Below, piece after piece: positions 25,033 to 36,536 of a stretch of DNA of 49,205 bases. The notes under the pieces are model-generated. The model was not told the origin of the DNA. It searched no databases and saw only the letters and a program-made list of their open reading frames with translations. Each line of letters starts with the position of its first letter. The first letter of the stretch is position 1. The position numbers and the translations under genes were made by a program. Source of the DNA: an uncultured Prochlorococcus sp. (GTDB lineage: Bacteria > Cyanobacteriota > Cyanobacteriia > PCC-6307 > Cyanobiaceae). The DNA is taken from the NCBI GenBank assembly GCA_902564235.1, contig CACFAG010000008.1, forward strand, positions 1 through 49,205. Direction: 5' to 3'.

Positions 25033-25491
25033 TTAATTTTCAGATCGCCATTTCGAATCAGAAGTTTCCCACTCACATAATTCCTCTTTGTTAAACCATA
25101 AATCAATTTCAAATTTTGCTGTATCTTCTCCATCAGAACCATGAATAATATTCCTCCCAATATCAATAGCTAAATCACCTCTAATTGTTCCAGGCTCTGC
25201 TTCCAGAGGTTTTGTTGCACCTATTAGTTTTCTAGCACTTAAAATAACTCCTTCGCCTTCCCACACCATTGCGACAACAGGACCACTTGAAATAAAGTTT
25301 ACTAAATCACCAAAAAAGGGTCTTTCTCTATGTACTCCATAATGATTTTGAGCAAGTTCTTTTGAAGGAATTAATTGCTTTAATCCAACCAATTTAAATC
25401 CTTTTTTTTCAAATCTGCCAATAATCTCAGAAATATATCCTCTTTGAACTCCATCTGGTTTAATTGCAATAAAGGTTCTCTCTTGGGTCAT
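25033..25491 (-). CDS. ndk: Nucleoside diphosphate kinase
   Basis: A 152-aa enzyme that exchanges gamma-phosphates among nucleoside di- and triphosphates. It has the start [21 protein letters not shown], and the active-site [16 protein letters not shown] with catalytic His in IHGSD (about residue 118). Length and all core residues are normal. It is divergent from speA, with 122 bp between starts. Confidence 0.97.
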   Translation of the reverse strand: MTQERTFIAIKPDGVQRGYISEIIGRFEKKGFKLVGLKQLIPSKELAQNHYGVHRERPFFGDLVNFISSGPVVAMVWEGEGVILSARKLIGATKPLEAEPGTIRGDLAIDIGRNIIHGSDGEDTAKFEIDLWFNKEELCEWETSDSKWRSEN

Positions 25492-25613
25492 TTAGTTAAT
25501 AATCACTCTATGTATATTCAACTTTTGGGTGGTAACTTGGCAAGTAATCATTAAAATAAAAGATATTGTTTTAAGTTATTTTCAACAACATTTATTAATT
25601 ACTAAGACATAAA

Positions 25614-27560
25614 TTGACCAATTTTGAGCCGAAAAAATTAAAAAATATTTGGACTATTAAAAATAGTATTGCGACTTATAACATAGACAAATGGGGAGAT
25701 AAATATTTTTCTATAAATTCCAAAGGGAATATATCAGTAACTAAAGATATAAAATCTGAAAATAAGATTGATCTTTTTAAGCTTGTCAAAGAACTTAAGA
25801 GTAGAGAAATAAATCCTCCATTAATCATAAGATTTAATGATATCTTGAAAGATCGAATAAATGCATTACATGACTCTTTTTTAAAAGCAATAAAAACCTA
25901 TAAATACAAGAACATTTATCAAGGCGTTTTTCCTGTCAAATGTAATCAACAAAAAAATGTCCTAGAAAAGATAATAGAGTTTGGTAGCCAATGGAATTTT
26001 GGTTTAGAAGTAGGAAGTAAATCAGAACTATTAATTGGTCTTGCACTTCTTGAAAACCAAAATTCATTATTAATATGCAACGGATATAAAGATAAAAAAT
26101 ATATTGAGATTGCTACTTTGGCCAGAAAACTCGGCAAAAATCCAATAATAGTTATTGAACAACGAGATGAGGTAAAAAGAATTATTCAAGCAGTTCAAGA
26201 ACTTAACGCGACTCCATTGATAGGAATTAGAGCAAAGTTATCAAGTAAAAGTAGTGGTAGGTGGGGTAAATCTATTGGAGATAATTCCAAATTTGGATTA
26301 TCAATCCCAGAAATTATGTTGACAATAAAAGAACTAAAAGAAGCAAATCTTATCAACGAAATGAAATTGCTCCATTTTCATATAGGCAGTCAAATAAGTG
26401 ATATTGCTGTGATCAAAGACGCATTACAAGAAGCGAGTCAAATATATGTTGAACTATGCAAACTAGGTGCCCCAATGCAATATATCGACGTTGGGGGAGG
26501 ATTAGGAATAGATTTTGATGGAACTAAAACCTCCTCCAACACTTCTACTAATTATTCTCTCCAAAATTATGCTAACGATGTAATTGCAACTATTAAGGAT
26601 TCATGTGAATTAAATAATATCAAGCATCCAACTATAATCTCAGAAAGTGGAAGAGCAATAATTAGTCATTGTTCAGTTTTAATTTTTAATGTCTTAGGAA
26701 CAAGTCATGTCAGTTCCAAACTACAAATTTTTGATAAAAAAAATCAACAATTAATAATTTCAAATTTACTTGATACTTTCTATGAATTAAAAAAACTTAA
26801 AAATAAAAAAATAAATTTATCTCAAATAATTGAACTATGGAATGATGCAAAAAAGTTTAAAGAAGATTGCTTAGTAGCTTTTAGATTAGGATTTTTAAGT
26901 TTAGCAGAAAGAGCTTATGCCGAAGAACTTACTTGGGCTTGCGCAAAGGAAATTTCTAATAACCTGAATAATGATGAAATCAATCATCCTGATTTATCTG
27001 AAATTACAGAAACTCTTGCATCAACTTATTATGCAAATTTATCTATCTTTAAATCTATTCCTGATAGCTGGGCAATAAATCAGATTTTTCCAATAGTACC
27101 CATACATAGGCACTTAGAGGAGCCGTTCTGCAAAGGCAACTTTGCAGATTTAACTTGTGATTCAGATGGGAAACTAAATAATTTTATTGATAATGGAAAA
27201 ATTAAATCACTACTAAATTTGCATAAGCCAGAAGAAGATAAAGATTACCTTATTGGAATTTTTATGACTGGAGCCTATCAAGAAGCATTAGGAAACTTGC
27301 ACAATTTATTTGGCAGTACCAACGTTGTTCATATAGACATAAATCAAGATAATTCATATAAGGTCAGAAATATTATTAAAGAGGACAGTAAATCTGAAAT
27401 TTTACAATTATTAGATTACAGTTCAGCTTCTTTGGTTGAATCTATAAGAATTAATACTGAATCAGCAATTGATCAAAAAAAATTAACTATTGAAGAAGCA
27501 AGGAAATTAATGGATCAAATCGAAATTAGTCTCAGAAAAAGTAGTTATTTATCAGAATGA
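25614..27560 (+). CDS. speA: Biosynthetic arginine decarboxylase
   Basis: A 648-aa PLP enzyme converting arginine to agmatine, the first step to putrescine by the agmatine route. FPVKCNQQ (about 105-112) carries the PLP lysine. HFHIGSQ (about 256-262), the glycine loop [15 protein letters not shown] (about 287-301) and [13 protein letters not shown] follow. A TTG start at 25614 is used because no ATG lies upstream of the conserved N-terminus. The last 16 bp overlap the end of the convergent alaS gene. Confidence 0.95.
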   Translation: MTNFEPKKLKNIWTIKNSIATYNIDKWGDKYFSINSKGNISVTKDIKSENKIDLFKLVKELKSREINPPLIIRFNDILKDRINALHDSFLKAIKTYKYKNIYQGVFPVKCNQQKNVLEKIIEFGSQWNFGLEVGSKSELLIGLALLENQNSLLICNGYKDKKYIEIATLARKLGKNPIIVIEQRDEVKRIIQAVQELNATPLIGIRAKLSSKSSGRWGKSIGDNSKFGLSIPEIMLTIKELKEANLINEMKLLHFHIGSQISDIAVIKDALQEASQIYVELCKLGAPMQYIDVGGGLGIDFDGTKTSSNTSTNYSLQNYANDVIATIKDSCELNNIKHPTIISESGRAIISHCSVLIFNVLGTSHVSSKLQIFDKKNQQLIISNLLDTFYELKKLKNKKINLSQIIELWNDAKKFKEDCLVAFRLGFLSLAERAYAEELTWACAKEISNNLNNDEINHPDLSEITETLASTYYANLSIFKSIPDSWAINQIFPIVPIHRHLEEPFCKGNFADLTCDSDGKLNNFIDNGKIKSLLNLHKPEEDKDYLIGIFMTGAYQEALGNLHNLFGSTNVVHIDINQDNSYKVRNIIKEDSKSEILQLLDYSSASLVESIRINTESAIDQKKLTIEEARKLMDQIEISLRKSSYLSE

Positions 27561-30205
27561 CTAACTAATGTTTTTTGCAAATAATTTTTAGCATAATCTA
27601 AAGCATCACTTAACTTATCAATTTCTTTAGCACCTGCTTGAGCAAAGTTAGGCTTTCCTCCTCCACCTCCCGAACAAATTCTTGCAATCTCATTAATTAA
27701 TTTACCTGCATGCAATCCTATTTTTACTGCATCATCACCTAAAGAAACTACAAATAATAACTTTCTATTTTCTGGATTTGGTATTCCCCCAAGAATCACT
27801 ATTGCTTTATTTCCCAAATGAGAAGTTAAATTAAGTGCTGCAGATTGCAAAGAATTCCCATCTAAGCCATCAATCTGATTTACTAAAATTGAAAAAGAAT
27901 TTACTATTTCTGCGGATGATTTTATAGAAGAGTATTTAAAATATGCAATTTCATCTTTCATTTTTTGTATCTCTTTATTCTTATTAATAAGCTCAGCTTG
28001 CAAATTATTAACCCTTTCAAAAAGTTGATTAGGATTTGCTTTTAACAAATCACTTAGTTGGTTTACTAATGCATTTCTATCACTGAAATAGTCTAATGCT
28101 GATTGGCCTGATAATGCTTCGATTCTTCTGACTCCAGCTGAGATTCCTTCCTCACTAATTATTTTGAAAGAACCTAATTCGGATGTAGTTTTAACATGTG
28201 TGCCACCACAAAGTTCCATGGAAACTCCTGGTACATTAACAACGCGCACTTCATCATCATATTTTTCTCCAAACATGGCGACTGCGCCCTTTTCAAGAGC
28301 CTCACTCTTAGACATATTTTTTATTTCTAGAGCATGATTTTCCATAATCCAAGAGTTAACTAAAGTCTCAATCTTAGAAATTTGATCTTTAGAAATAGGA
28401 TTAGAGGAATTAAAGTCAAATCGTAATTTATTAAAGGCTACTAATGAACCTTTTTGTCCAACACTTTCATTAATAATTGATTTAAGTGCAGATTGTAATA
28501 AATGAGTAGCTGTATGATTTGCAGCAGCCTTAGCTCTATTAGAGAAGCTAACATTAGTCTTAACTTTTTGTCCAATAGTTAATTTTCCTTTTTTGATCGT
28601 TCCATAATGCAAAAAAACATTTTTCTTTCGCATGACATTATCAACCAAGACCTCAACATCGTTTGAAAATATCGTTCCAATATCACCAACTTGACCGCCA
28701 GATTCTCCATAAAAAGTTGTCTGATCAAGAACAATTAAAACTTTCTGACCTTCACTTGCTTCCTTAACTAATGTTGAATCCAAGAATATACCCTTTATTT
28801 CAGCTTCCGAAAGGAGTGACTCATAACCATTAAAAACAGTTTTGTTAAAAAGATCTATTTCTCGCTCTAATGATCCCTCTAATGTCAAATCAATATTACT
28901 TGAAGCCGCTTTAGCTCTCTCTTTTTGTTTATTCATTTCTTCTGCAAAACCCTTTTCATCTACACTGATACTGTGTTCTTCAGCAATTTCTACAGTAAGT
29001 TCTAGAGGAAATCCGTAAGTATCATAAAGTTCAAAAGCTTTAAAACCAGAAATTAATTTCTGCCCTGAAGAAATTAACTCATCTAGCAATTTCTCTCCTC
29101 TTTCAAGAGTTTCCCTAAATCTTATTTCTTCAATTTTTATCTCATTCAAAATTAGATCATTATTATTTTTTAAATCAGGATAATTATTTTGCATTAAGTT
29201 AATTCCGACAGTAGCAATATGAGGTAAAAATTCATCTGTTATACCTAATAATCTGCCATGTCTGACCATTCTTCTAATAAGCCTTCTTAATATATATCCC
29301 CTACCGAGATTACTTGCTGATACTCCATCAGAAATTAAATGAATAACAGCTCTTGTATGATCACCAATAATTTTTAAAGAAATTTTGTTTTTATCATCTG
29401 AAGAAAAATAATCAATATTTGCAATCTCACAAATTTTTTGAATAATAGGAAATATTAAATCTGTCTCATAATTATTTTGCTTTTTTTGTAGTATTTGAGC
29501 CATCCTTTCAAGACCCATTCCTGTATCAATATTTTTAAATTTTAAATCTGTCAATTTTCCATTAGGATCACGATTATATTGCATAAAAACAAGATTATAA
29601 AATTCAATAAAACGCTCTCCATCTTCTAAATCAATATTCTGCAGACCCTTTTCAGGATGAAAATCATAATAAAGTTCTGAACAAGGTCCACATGGACCTG
29701 TTTTGCCAGATGACCAAAAATTATCTTCCTCACCTAGTTTGACTATCCTATCTGAATGAATACCAATTTCATCTCTCCAAATTTTTGCAGACTCTTCGTC
29801 TTCGTGAAAAACACTCACAATTATATTTTCAACAGAAAGTTGATAAATATTAGTAACTAATTCCCAAGCCCATTGAATAGCCTCTCGTTTAAAATAATCT
29901 CCAAAAGAGAAATTACCAAGCATTTCAAAAAAAGTGTGGTGTCTAGCTGTAACTCCAACGTTTTCTATATCGTTTGTTCTGATGCACTTTTGGCTAGATG
30001 TAGCCCTTTTTGATGGTCTTTCTTTTAAACCTAAAAAAACTGGTTTAAAAGGTAGCATTCCAGCAATTGTGAGCATAACCGTAGGGTCATCTGGAATCAA
30101 AGATGCACTTGGAATGATTTTATGTAATTTATCACTGTAAAATTTTAAAAAAGCATTTCTTATCTCATCTCCAGTAACTATTTTTTTAATTAATTGAGAT
30201 GTCAT
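27545..30205 (-). CDS. alaS: Alanyl-tRNA synthetase
   Basis: An 886-aa class II synthetase. The catalytic core has motif 2 around [23 protein letters not shown], and GLERMAQIL lies in motif 3. The editing domain has [11 protein letters not shown] (about 563-573) and the distal Cys/His of [10 protein letters not shown]. The C-terminal domain ends with [15 protein letters not shown], so the protein is complete. It starts at ATG 30205. Its 3' end overlaps speA convergently by 16 bp. Confidence 0.98.
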   Translation of the reverse strand: MTSQLIKKIVTGDEIRNAFLKFYSDKLHKIIPSASLIPDDPTVMLTIAGMLPFKPVFLGLKERPSKRATSSQKCIRTNDIENVGVTARHHTFFEMLGNFSFGDYFKREAIQWAWELVTNIYQLSVENIIVSVFHEDEESAKIWRDEIGIHSDRIVKLGEEDNFWSSGKTGPCGPCSELYYDFHPEKGLQNIDLEDGERFIEFYNLVFMQYNRDPNGKLTDLKFKNIDTGMGLERMAQILQKKQNNYETDLIFPIIQKICEIANIDYFSSDDKNKISLKIIGDHTRAVIHLISDGVSASNLGRGYILRRLIRRMVRHGRLLGITDEFLPHIATVGINLMQNNYPDLKNNNDLILNEIKIEEIRFRETLERGEKLLDELISSGQKLISGFKAFELYDTYGFPLELTVEIAEEHSISVDEKGFAEEMNKQKERAKAASSNIDLTLEGSLEREIDLFNKTVFNGYESLLSEAEIKGIFLDSTLVKEASEGQKVLIVLDQTTFYGESGGQVGDIGTIFSNDVEVLVDNVMRKKNVFLHYGTIKKGKLTIGQKVKTNVSFSNRAKAAANHTATHLLQSALKSIINESVGQKGSLVAFNKLRFDFNSSNPISKDQISKIETLVNSWIMENHALEIKNMSKSEALEKGAVAMFGEKYDDEVRVVNVPGVSMELCGGTHVKTTSELGSFKIISEEGISAGVRRIEALSGQSALDYFSDRNALVNQLSDLLKANPNQLFERVNNLQAELINKNKEIQKMKDEIAYFKYSSIKSSAEIVNSFSILVNQIDGLDGNSLQSAALNLTSHLGNKAIVILGGIPNPENRKLLFVVSLGDDAVKIGLHAGKLINEIARICSGGGGGKPNFAQAGAKEIDKLSDALDYAKNYLQKTLVSHSDK

Positions 30206-30324
30206 TTATCCAGAATAAGAAGATTAAAAATTAAAGAAAAGCGTAATTTCGGTTATTTCGCAAAGATAATCACGCGAATTTATATTCTATATAACTAAAG
30301 TTAATTTATAAAGCTAATTATCCT

Positions 30325-32100
30325 ATGATAGCCTCTGTCCAGACAAGTAATTTTAAATTGGCACAAACTAATAACAAGTTGACGGTTCAATCTCAAAACT
30401 TTGCTGATGATTCTTGTGCCATAAGATCTTTGGATTGGGATCGCAGTAGATTTGATATTGAATTTGGTTTAAGAAATGGAACTACTTACAATAGTTTTAT
30501 TATTAAAGGCGAGAAACTAGCAATTATTGATACTAGTCACGCAAAGTTCGAAGAATTATGGTTTGAAGAATTACTGAAAAAGGTAAATCCGCAAGAAGTT
30601 GATTATCTAATTACTAGCCATACAGAACCTGATCATTCTGGTTTAATAGGTAATCTTTTAGAACTAAACCAAAATATCACAGTAGTTGGATCAAAATTAG
30701 CACTTAAATTTATTGAAGACCAAATACATATTCCCTTTAAACGTCTAGAGGTTAAGAGTGGAGAGTTTTTAAATCTCGGAACTAATCCTAATAGTGGTTT
30801 AGAACATAATATTGAATTTATAAGTGCACCAAATTTACATTGGCCAGATACCATATTTTCATATGATCACAGCACAAATGTTCTCTATACATGCGATGCA
30901 TTTGGACTCCATTATTGTTCTGACGAATTTTTTGACACTGATCAAAAAGAAATATACGATGATTTCCGTTTTTATTACGATTGCCTTATGGGTCCAAACG
31001 CTAGAAGCGTTATGCAGGCAATTAAAAGAATAGATAAGCTACCTGAATTAAAAACAATAGCTGTTGGTCATGGGCCTCTGCTCCATAATCAGGTCAATTT
31101 TTGGAAAGGAAAATATCTTGAATGGAGTAGTAATAAAAGCAAAGGCAATGATTTTGTTTCAGTCTGCTACATAAGCGACTATGGTTATTGTGATCGACTA
31201 AGTCAAGCGATATCTCATGGAATAAGCAAAGCAGATGCTCAGGTTCAGTTAATTGATTTAAGATCTTCTGATCCGCAAGAATTAACAAGTTTAATTTCCG
31301 AATCAAAAGCAGTAGTCATTCCCACATGGCCAGTAGACTCAGATAATGAATTAAAAGAATCTCTCGGTACTTTATTTGCAGCACTAAAACCAAAGCAATT
31401 TACTGCAGTTTATGATGCATTTGGTGGAAATGATGAACCTATAGATTCCTTAGCAAATAAATTAAGAGAACTTGATCAAAAAGAAGCTTTCTCTCCCTTA
31501 AGAGTTAAAAATATTCCAGATCCCATTGTTTATCAACAATTCGAAGAAGCTGGAACTGACTTGGGTCAATTGATCAATAAAAAGAAGAATATTGCCTCTA
31601 TGAAGAGCCTTGATTCAAATTTAGATAAAGCGTTAGGGAGATTAAGTGGTGGATTATATGTAGTAACAGCTAGCCAAGGAGAAGGTTCGACATTTAGACA
31701 AAGTGCAATGGTCGCAAGTTGGGTTAGTCAAGCAAGCTTTTCTCCACCAGGTATTACAGTTGCAGTAGCAAAAGATAGAGCTATTGAATCATATATGCAA
31801 GTTGGGAAAGGTTTTGTTGTGAATATCTTGAGAGAAGATAATTATCAAAAAATGTTCAGACATTTTTTAAAAAGATTTGCCCCCGGAGCCGATAGATTTG
31901 CGGATGTAGATGTAATTAGCAACATCGCTGAAGGTGGACCAGTTCTCTCAGATTCACTCGCCTTTTTAGATTGTAAAGTCAGTTCAAGACTAGAGACTCC
32001 AGATCATTGGATAATTTACGGAATTGTTGAAAATGGAAATGTTTCCGACTTATCATGTAAGACAGCAGTTCATCACAGAAAAGTTGCTAATCACTATTAG
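30325..32100 (+). CDS. flv3: Flavodiiron protein, canonical diiron site (Flv3-like)
   Basis: A 591-aa three-domain protein: a metallo-beta-lactamase-like diiron domain, a flavodoxin domain starting near 270 (VSVCYISDYGYCDRLSQAI), and a C-terminal flavin-reductase domain from about 430. The iron ligands are present: His99, Glu101, Asp103 and His104 (HTEPDH), the later LHWPD, CDAFG and GHGPLLH. Cyanobacterial Flv1/Flv3 heterodimers pass electrons from photosystem I to oxygen, making water, and protect under fluctuating light. The partner gene follows after 16 bp. Flv3 rather than Flv4 is inferred from this pairing. Confidence 0.85.
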   Translation: MIASVQTSNFKLAQTNNKLTVQSQNFADDSCAIRSLDWDRSRFDIEFGLRNGTTYNSFIIKGEKLAIIDTSHAKFEELWFEELLKKVNPQEVDYLITSHTEPDHSGLIGNLLELNQNITVVGSKLALKFIEDQIHIPFKRLEVKSGEFLNLGTNPNSGLEHNIEFISAPNLHWPDTIFSYDHSTNVLYTCDAFGLHYCSDEFFDTDQKEIYDDFRFYYDCLMGPNARSVMQAIKRIDKLPELKTIAVGHGPLLHNQVNFWKGKYLEWSSNKSKGNDFVSVCYISDYGYCDRLSQAISHGISKADAQVQLIDLRSSDPQELTSLISESKAVVIPTWPVDSDNELKESLGTLFAALKPKQFTAVYDAFGGNDEPIDSLANKLRELDQKEAFSPLRVKNIPDPIVYQQFEEAGTDLGQLINKKKNIASMKSLDSNLDKALGRLSGGLYVVTASQGEGSTFRQSAMVASWVSQASFSPPGITVAVAKDRAIESYMQVGKGFVVNILREDNYQKMFRHFLKRFAPGADRFADVDVISNIAEGGPVLSDSLAFLDCKVSSRLETPDHWIIYGIVENGNVSDLSCKTAVHHRKVANHY

Positions 32101-32116
32101 AAATTAAGTCTTTAAA

Positions 32117-33919
32117 ATGTCAGATATTAATATAGGCTTACTTGCAGAAAATCAAAACTTATCAAAATTTGAAATTACTGAAAATTTTACTTGCATCAGA
32201 TTTCTTGATCGAAATAAAGAAAGATTTGAACTAGAGTTTAACCTCGAGAAAGGAACCTCTTTTAACACTTTTTTAATAAAAAATAATGAAGAACTTTGTA
32301 TTATTCATCCACCTGAAAAGCAAAATTTAAATTCATTTAATGAGATAATATCCATCTTTTTTAATCAATATAAATTAAAAAAAATTAACATCATTTCTGG
32401 ACATATTAATCCCCAAATCATAGAAACCATAAAAAATGTTAGTAGGCAATTTCAAGACTTAACTATAACTTGCTCAAATCCTGGCTTTAAACTTATTAGT
32501 GAACTTTGGAATCAAAAAAATCCTAACTTAAAAGAATTCGTTGAAATCCCATTACCCAAAATAAAAATAGTTAAAAAAGAACTTAATTTAGAATTAGGTA
32601 ACTTTTCACTAGAATTAATTCCTATTCCAACAGCACGTTGGCCTGGTGGTCTAATAATTTATGAAAGCAATCAAGAAATACTTCTAAGTGAAAAAATTTT
32701 CTCTGCACACATTGCATCTGAATATTGGTCTGAGACAAATCGAATTAGTACAGAAATTGATAGAAAACACTTTTATGATTGTCTGATGGCACCAATGTCT
32801 AATCAAGTGGTATCAATAACTGAAAAAATAGCAAATTATGACATTAAAACTATTGCACCATTGCATGGTCCAGCTATCGAATATAGCTTAAAAAGTTTTT
32901 TAAATGACTACATTAGATGGGGTGAAAATCTCTCAACAAATAATCCTAAAATCGCTCTTATTTATGCAAGTGCTTATGGAAATACAGCTTCCATAGGTGA
33001 TGCTTTGGCTAAAGGGATAAATAGAACTTCTGTTGAAGTAGAAAGTATTAATTGTGAATTTACATCAAATGATGTACTTATAAAATCCATCCAAAATGCT
33101 GATGGATATTTAATAGGATCTCCCACTCTTGGGGGGCACGCCCCAACGCCTATAGTAAGTGCACTAGGGACATTATTATCGGAAGGTAATCGAGATAAAC
33201 CAGTTGGGATTTTTGGTAGTTTTGGCTGGAGCGGAGAAGCGATAGATTTACTTGAATCGAAATTAAAAGACGGCGGTTTTCAGTTTAGTTTTGATCCTAT
33301 AAGAATTAAATTCAGTCCAAATAAACCAAAAATTAAAGAGCTGGAAGAAATAGGAACTCACTTTGGGAGAAAAATTATAAAGAAAGCTAAGAAAAAACCT
33401 AGAAAATCAGATACTGGAATGATTACAAGTAAAACGGATCCAAAGTTACAAGCTCTTGGAAGGGTAATTGGCTCACTTTGTGTTCTAACTGCCTCTAAAG
33501 GAAAAGATGATAATAATATAAGAGGGGCCATGCTTGCATCCTGGGTCAGTCAAGCAAGTTTTTCACCACCGGGATTAAGTATTGCAGTTGCAAAAGATAG
33601 ATCGGTAGAGTCTCTTCTCCAAATAGGAGATTCATTCGCACTAAATATTCTTAGTGAAAAAGATTTTAAAGAACCTTTGAAAAGATTCACAAAGCCATTT
33701 GCGCCTGGAGAAGATAGATTTGAAGGAATAAATATTGAATTTACTCCTAATGAACAGATAATTATTCCTGAATCGCTCGCATGGTTAGATGCTTCTGTAA
33801 AAGAAAGAATGGAATGTGGAGATCATTGGGTAATTTACGCCGAAGTACTACACGGTAATATACTAAAATCCGATAGTCTAACGGCAGTTCATCACCGCAA
33901 AACAGGCGCTAATTATTAA
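32117..33919 (+). CDS. flv1: Flavodiiron protein, degenerate diiron site (Flv1-like)
   Basis: A 600-aa protein of the same architecture as its neighbour. The diiron ligands are largely lost: the HxExDH motif reads HINPQI (His96, Asn98, Gln100, Ile101), LHWPD has become ARWPG, and the Asp of CDAFG is replaced (EKIFSAH). The LHGPAIE His remains. The flavodoxin domain (IALIYASAYGNTASIGDAL) and C-terminal flavin-reductase domain are intact. This is the expected state of Flv1, which works as a heterodimer with Flv3. The two share the AMLASWVSQASFSPPG-type reductase region, showing duplication. The FMN reductase gene follows after 17 bp. Confidence 0.85.
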   Translation: MSDINIGLLAENQNLSKFEITENFTCIRFLDRNKERFELEFNLEKGTSFNTFLIKNNEELCIIHPPEKQNLNSFNEIISIFFNQYKLKKINIISGHINPQIIETIKNVSRQFQDLTITCSNPGFKLISELWNQKNPNLKEFVEIPLPKIKIVKKELNLELGNFSLELIPIPTARWPGGLIIYESNQEILLSEKIFSAHIASEYWSETNRISTEIDRKHFYDCLMAPMSNQVVSITEKIANYDIKTIAPLHGPAIEYSLKSFLNDYIRWGENLSTNNPKIALIYASAYGNTASIGDALAKGINRTSVEVESINCEFTSNDVLIKSIQNADGYLIGSPTLGGHAPTPIVSALGTLLSEGNRDKPVGIFGSFGWSGEAIDLLESKLKDGGFQFSFDPIRIKFSPNKPKIKELEEIGTHFGRKIIKKAKKKPRKSDTGMITSKTDPKLQALGRVIGSLCVLTASKGKDDNNIRGAMLASWVSQASFSPPGLSIAVAKDRSVESLLQIGDSFALNILSEKDFKEPLKRFTKPFAPGEDRFEGINIEFTPNEQIIIPESLAWLDASVKERMECGDHWVIYAEVLHGNILKSDSLTAVHHRKTGANY

Positions 33920-33936
33920 ATTTATTTATTTAATTT

Positions 33937-34461
33937 ATGACTGAAACAAAAGATCTAATAATCATTACGGCTAGTTGTGGTAAAAATCTAGAACTTTCTG
34001 AAAAATTTCTTGAAAAAAGTAATGAACTGAAAATAAGTTCTGAAATTTTAGATCTTACCACTCTTGATATTCCATTATTTAATCCAAGAATTCACAGCAA
34101 AGAAAATATTCCAAATGAAATAATAGAATTAAAAAAAAAGCTTTTCAAGATTGAAAAGTGGGTGATTTGTGCACCTGAATATAATGGATCTATACCTCCC
34201 ATTCTCTCAAACTTCATAGCATGGCTTTCTATTTCGGGAGATGACTTTAGGAATTTATTTAATGGTCAACCTATTGCAATTGCAACATTTTCTGGTGGCG
34301 TAGGGTTAGAACTGCTGACCTCATTACGTATTCAATTAGTACATTTAGGAAGTCAAGTATTAGGGAGGCAACTTTTGTCCTCATATAGTAAACCTATAGA
34401 TACAAAAACTATTGAAGATATTATTCAAAGACTTTTACAAATGAAAAAATTAAAAACATAA
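33937..34461 (+). CDS. NADPH-dependent FMN reductase family protein
   Basis: A 174-aa flavodoxin-fold protein. It has LIIITASCGKNLELSEKF as the phosphate-binding start and CAPEYNGSIPPILSNFIAWLS (about 78-98), the PEYNGSxP motif of the family. It would reduce FMN or quinones with NAD(P)H. The first loop differs from the usual GSxRxxS. It lies 17 bp downstream of the flv1-like gene on the same strand, suggesting co-expression and perhaps a supporting redox role; this link is inferred from position only. Confidence 0.85.
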   Translation: MTETKDLIIITASCGKNLELSEKFLEKSNELKISSEILDLTTLDIPLFNPRIHSKENIPNEIIELKKKLFKIEKWVICAPEYNGSIPPILSNFIAWLSISGDDFRNLFNGQPIAIATFSGGVGLELLTSLRIQLVHLGSQVLGRQLLSSYSKPIDTKTIEDIIQRLLQMKKLKT

Positions 34462-34482
34462 ATATTTAAAACCTAATAAAAT

Positions 34483-36273
34483 TCATTCTATTTCATTCCA
34501 AACTTTCAAAATTTCTCTAGCCATAGGCAGTGCATGAACAGATCCCCCACCAGGAGTATTTTGTGCAAAAGCAACTACAAGTAATTCGCTTTTTTCAGAA
34601 GGAGTAAAGCAAACAAACCAGGCGTGATCTAATCCACCCTCACCATCTTCAGCAGTTCCAGTTTTTCCTGAAACTGGAGGTAAATTTGAAACTCCATAAT
34701 TAATTGATACTCCTGTGCCAGACTCCACTACTTTTCTTAGACCACTCTTTATCAATTGAATATTTTGTGGATCAATATCAATTGGAATGCGTTTTTTATC
34801 TAAATGACTTTCTACATCTTTTTTAGTCAAATGTGGAGTAACGAGATAACCTCCATTAGCAATCGCTGCATATGCTCTAGCTATTTGAATGGGAGTTACT
34901 TGAACCACAAATTGTCCAATAGACATACTCGCAATATCTTCTGGAACCCACGGGGTTCTTCCTGGTTGTCCCCATCCTCTACCTTCTTTAGCCCATTCAC
35001 TACTAGCTACTAATCCTATATTTTCTTGTTCAGAAATCTCAATTCCAGATAAAGAATTAAAACCAAGCTTTCGGGAGACCTTATAAATTTCATCAACTCC
35101 TACTCCATAACCTACTTGATAAAAAAATGTATTACTGGAGACTCTTAAAGCATCTTCGTAACCTATTACCCCAAAGCCTAAATCATTGTGCTCTCGAAAA
35201 CAATGACTCCCATAAGTTATACATGGTTTCGTATCTAACAAAGTATCTCTTGGGAATTTTCCACTTTCCAAGCCCGCTAAAGCAGTGACAATTTTCCAAA
35301 CACTGCCTGGATCATAAGCATTTAATGCTCTATTAAAAAGAGGCTTTTCAAGAGAATTGAATATATTATTATATTCTTTTTCAGGCTTAAAATCCTTTGA
35401 AAAAAAATTCAAATCAAAATTAGGCTTACTTACCATTGCTCTTATTGCACCGTCTCTTGGATCCATCACTATTATCGCTCCGGCTTTTTTGTCTTTAAGA
35501 GCTTCCTCAGCAACTAATTGCAGATTAAGGTCGATTGTTAGTTCAATATCATTACCTTGAACTGGCGTCCTTTTACCCAATGATCTTTGAAATCTTCCTA
35601 ATGAATTTACTTCAACCATTTCTCCACCCCATTCACCTCTTAAAAAATCTTCGTAAACATATTCAATTCCTGTTCTTCCTATTAAATCATTTAACTTATA
35701 ACCCTTCTTAGATAAGAATTTATATTCTGATTCAGTAATCGGTTGAGTATAACCAATTACATGGGCAGCAAGGGATTTGTGAGGATAATTTCTTATTAAC
35801 TTGGTAGCTATTTCGAAACTAATTAGATTACCTTCATTTTCCTTGAATTTTATTAATTGATCTATATTTAACTCATCAAGTATAGTTACTGAGAGGTTTT
35901 GATTTTTTAGACCTTCAGAATATTTTTTTTGAATTACATTACTATCAATATTTAACAAGTTAGAGATGCTTGATTTATGTTTTTCCCAATTGATTTTTTT
36001 AACAGATTGAGGCTTTATTATTAAAGAATATTTAACTCTACTATCTGCTAAAACATAACCATTTTTATCTAGTATTCTTCCGCGTATTGGCTGTGAAGCA
36101 ATAAGTCTGATCCTATTCTCATCTGACATCTTCTTAAAAGATTCATAATTTAAAAGTTGTAAAAAAATTAACCTAAATAGAATCAATAAAAACGAAATAG
36201 AAGAAAAGATAAGTAAGACTAGAGGTTGTCTCTTTAATGAAATAGATTTTTTGTTAGGAATTGTTTTTATCAA
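34483..36273 (-). CDS. mrdA: Penicillin-binding protein 2 (transpeptidase)
   Basis: A 596-aa class B PBP. An N-terminal membrane anchor (about 15-38) precedes the dimerisation domain with GRILDKNGYVLADS. The transpeptidase domain carries SVWK (SxxK nucleophile, about 322), SSNTFFYQ (SxN) and SGKTGTAE (KTG box, about 534-541). It cross-links peptidoglycan for cell elongation with RodA and MreB. The order and length fit PBP2/MrdA rather than FtsI. Upstream is a 47-aa ORF on the same strand. Confidence 0.93.
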   Translation of the reverse strand: MIKTIPNKKSISLKRQPLVLLIFSSISFLLILFRLIFLQLLNYESFKKMSDENRIRLIASQPIRGRILDKNGYVLADSRVKYSLIIKPQSVKKINWEKHKSSISNLLNIDSNVIQKKYSEGLKNQNLSVTILDELNIDQLIKFKENEGNLISFEIATKLIRNYPHKSLAAHVIGYTQPITESEYKFLSKKGYKLNDLIGRTGIEYVYEDFLRGEWGGEMVEVNSLGRFQRSLGKRTPVQGNDIELTIDLNLQLVAEEALKDKKAGAIIVMDPRDGAIRAMVSKPNFDLNFFSKDFKPEKEYNNIFNSLEKPLFNRALNAYDPGSVWKIVTALAGLESGKFPRDTLLDTKPCITYGSHCFREHNDLGFGVIGYEDALRVSSNTFFYQVGYGVGVDEIYKVSRKLGFNSLSGIEISEQENIGLVASSEWAKEGRGWGQPGRTPWVPEDIASMSIGQFVVQVTPIQIARAYAAIANGGYLVTPHLTKKDVESHLDKKRIPIDIDPQNIQLIKSGLRKVVESGTGVSINYGVSNLPPVSGKTGTAEDGEGGLDHAWFVCFTPSEKSELLVVAFAQNTPGGGSVHALPMAREILKVWNEIE

Positions 36274-36284
36274 AAATATAAAAT

Positions 36285-36428
36285 TTATTTAAATATTGTT
36301 TTTTCCAATAATGCAATGGTTGATTTTATCTCTTTAAGTCTAATGATTAAATCTTTATAATGATTATCTTCATTGTTCAAATTAAGCTCATCTTTTTCAT
36401 CATAATTTGAATTCAAATTTTCACTCAT
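36285..36428 (-). CDS. Possible 47-aa acidic small protein
   Basis: ATG 36428 to TAA 36285. The sequence is MSENLNSNYDEKDELNLNNE followed by a helical RLKEIKSTIALLEKTIFK end. An acidic, Asn-rich N-terminus is followed by an amphipathic helix with heptad-like spacing, suggesting a small coiled-coil protein. Its stop falls 12 bp upstream of the PBP2 start on the same strand, so it may be translated in the same message and serve as a leader or small partner. I do not recognise the family. Confidence 0.5.
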   Translation of the reverse strand: MSENLNSNYDEKDELNLNNEDNHYKDLIIRLKEIKSTIALLEKTIFK

Positions 36429-36536
36429 AAAACTTATACTTTTTAAAGTATTATTTCAATTAATATAATCTTAAATAAGAAATTTATTTTTTCAAAATTA
36501 TATTAACTTCGATACTTAAGAATTATCAAAAACAAA

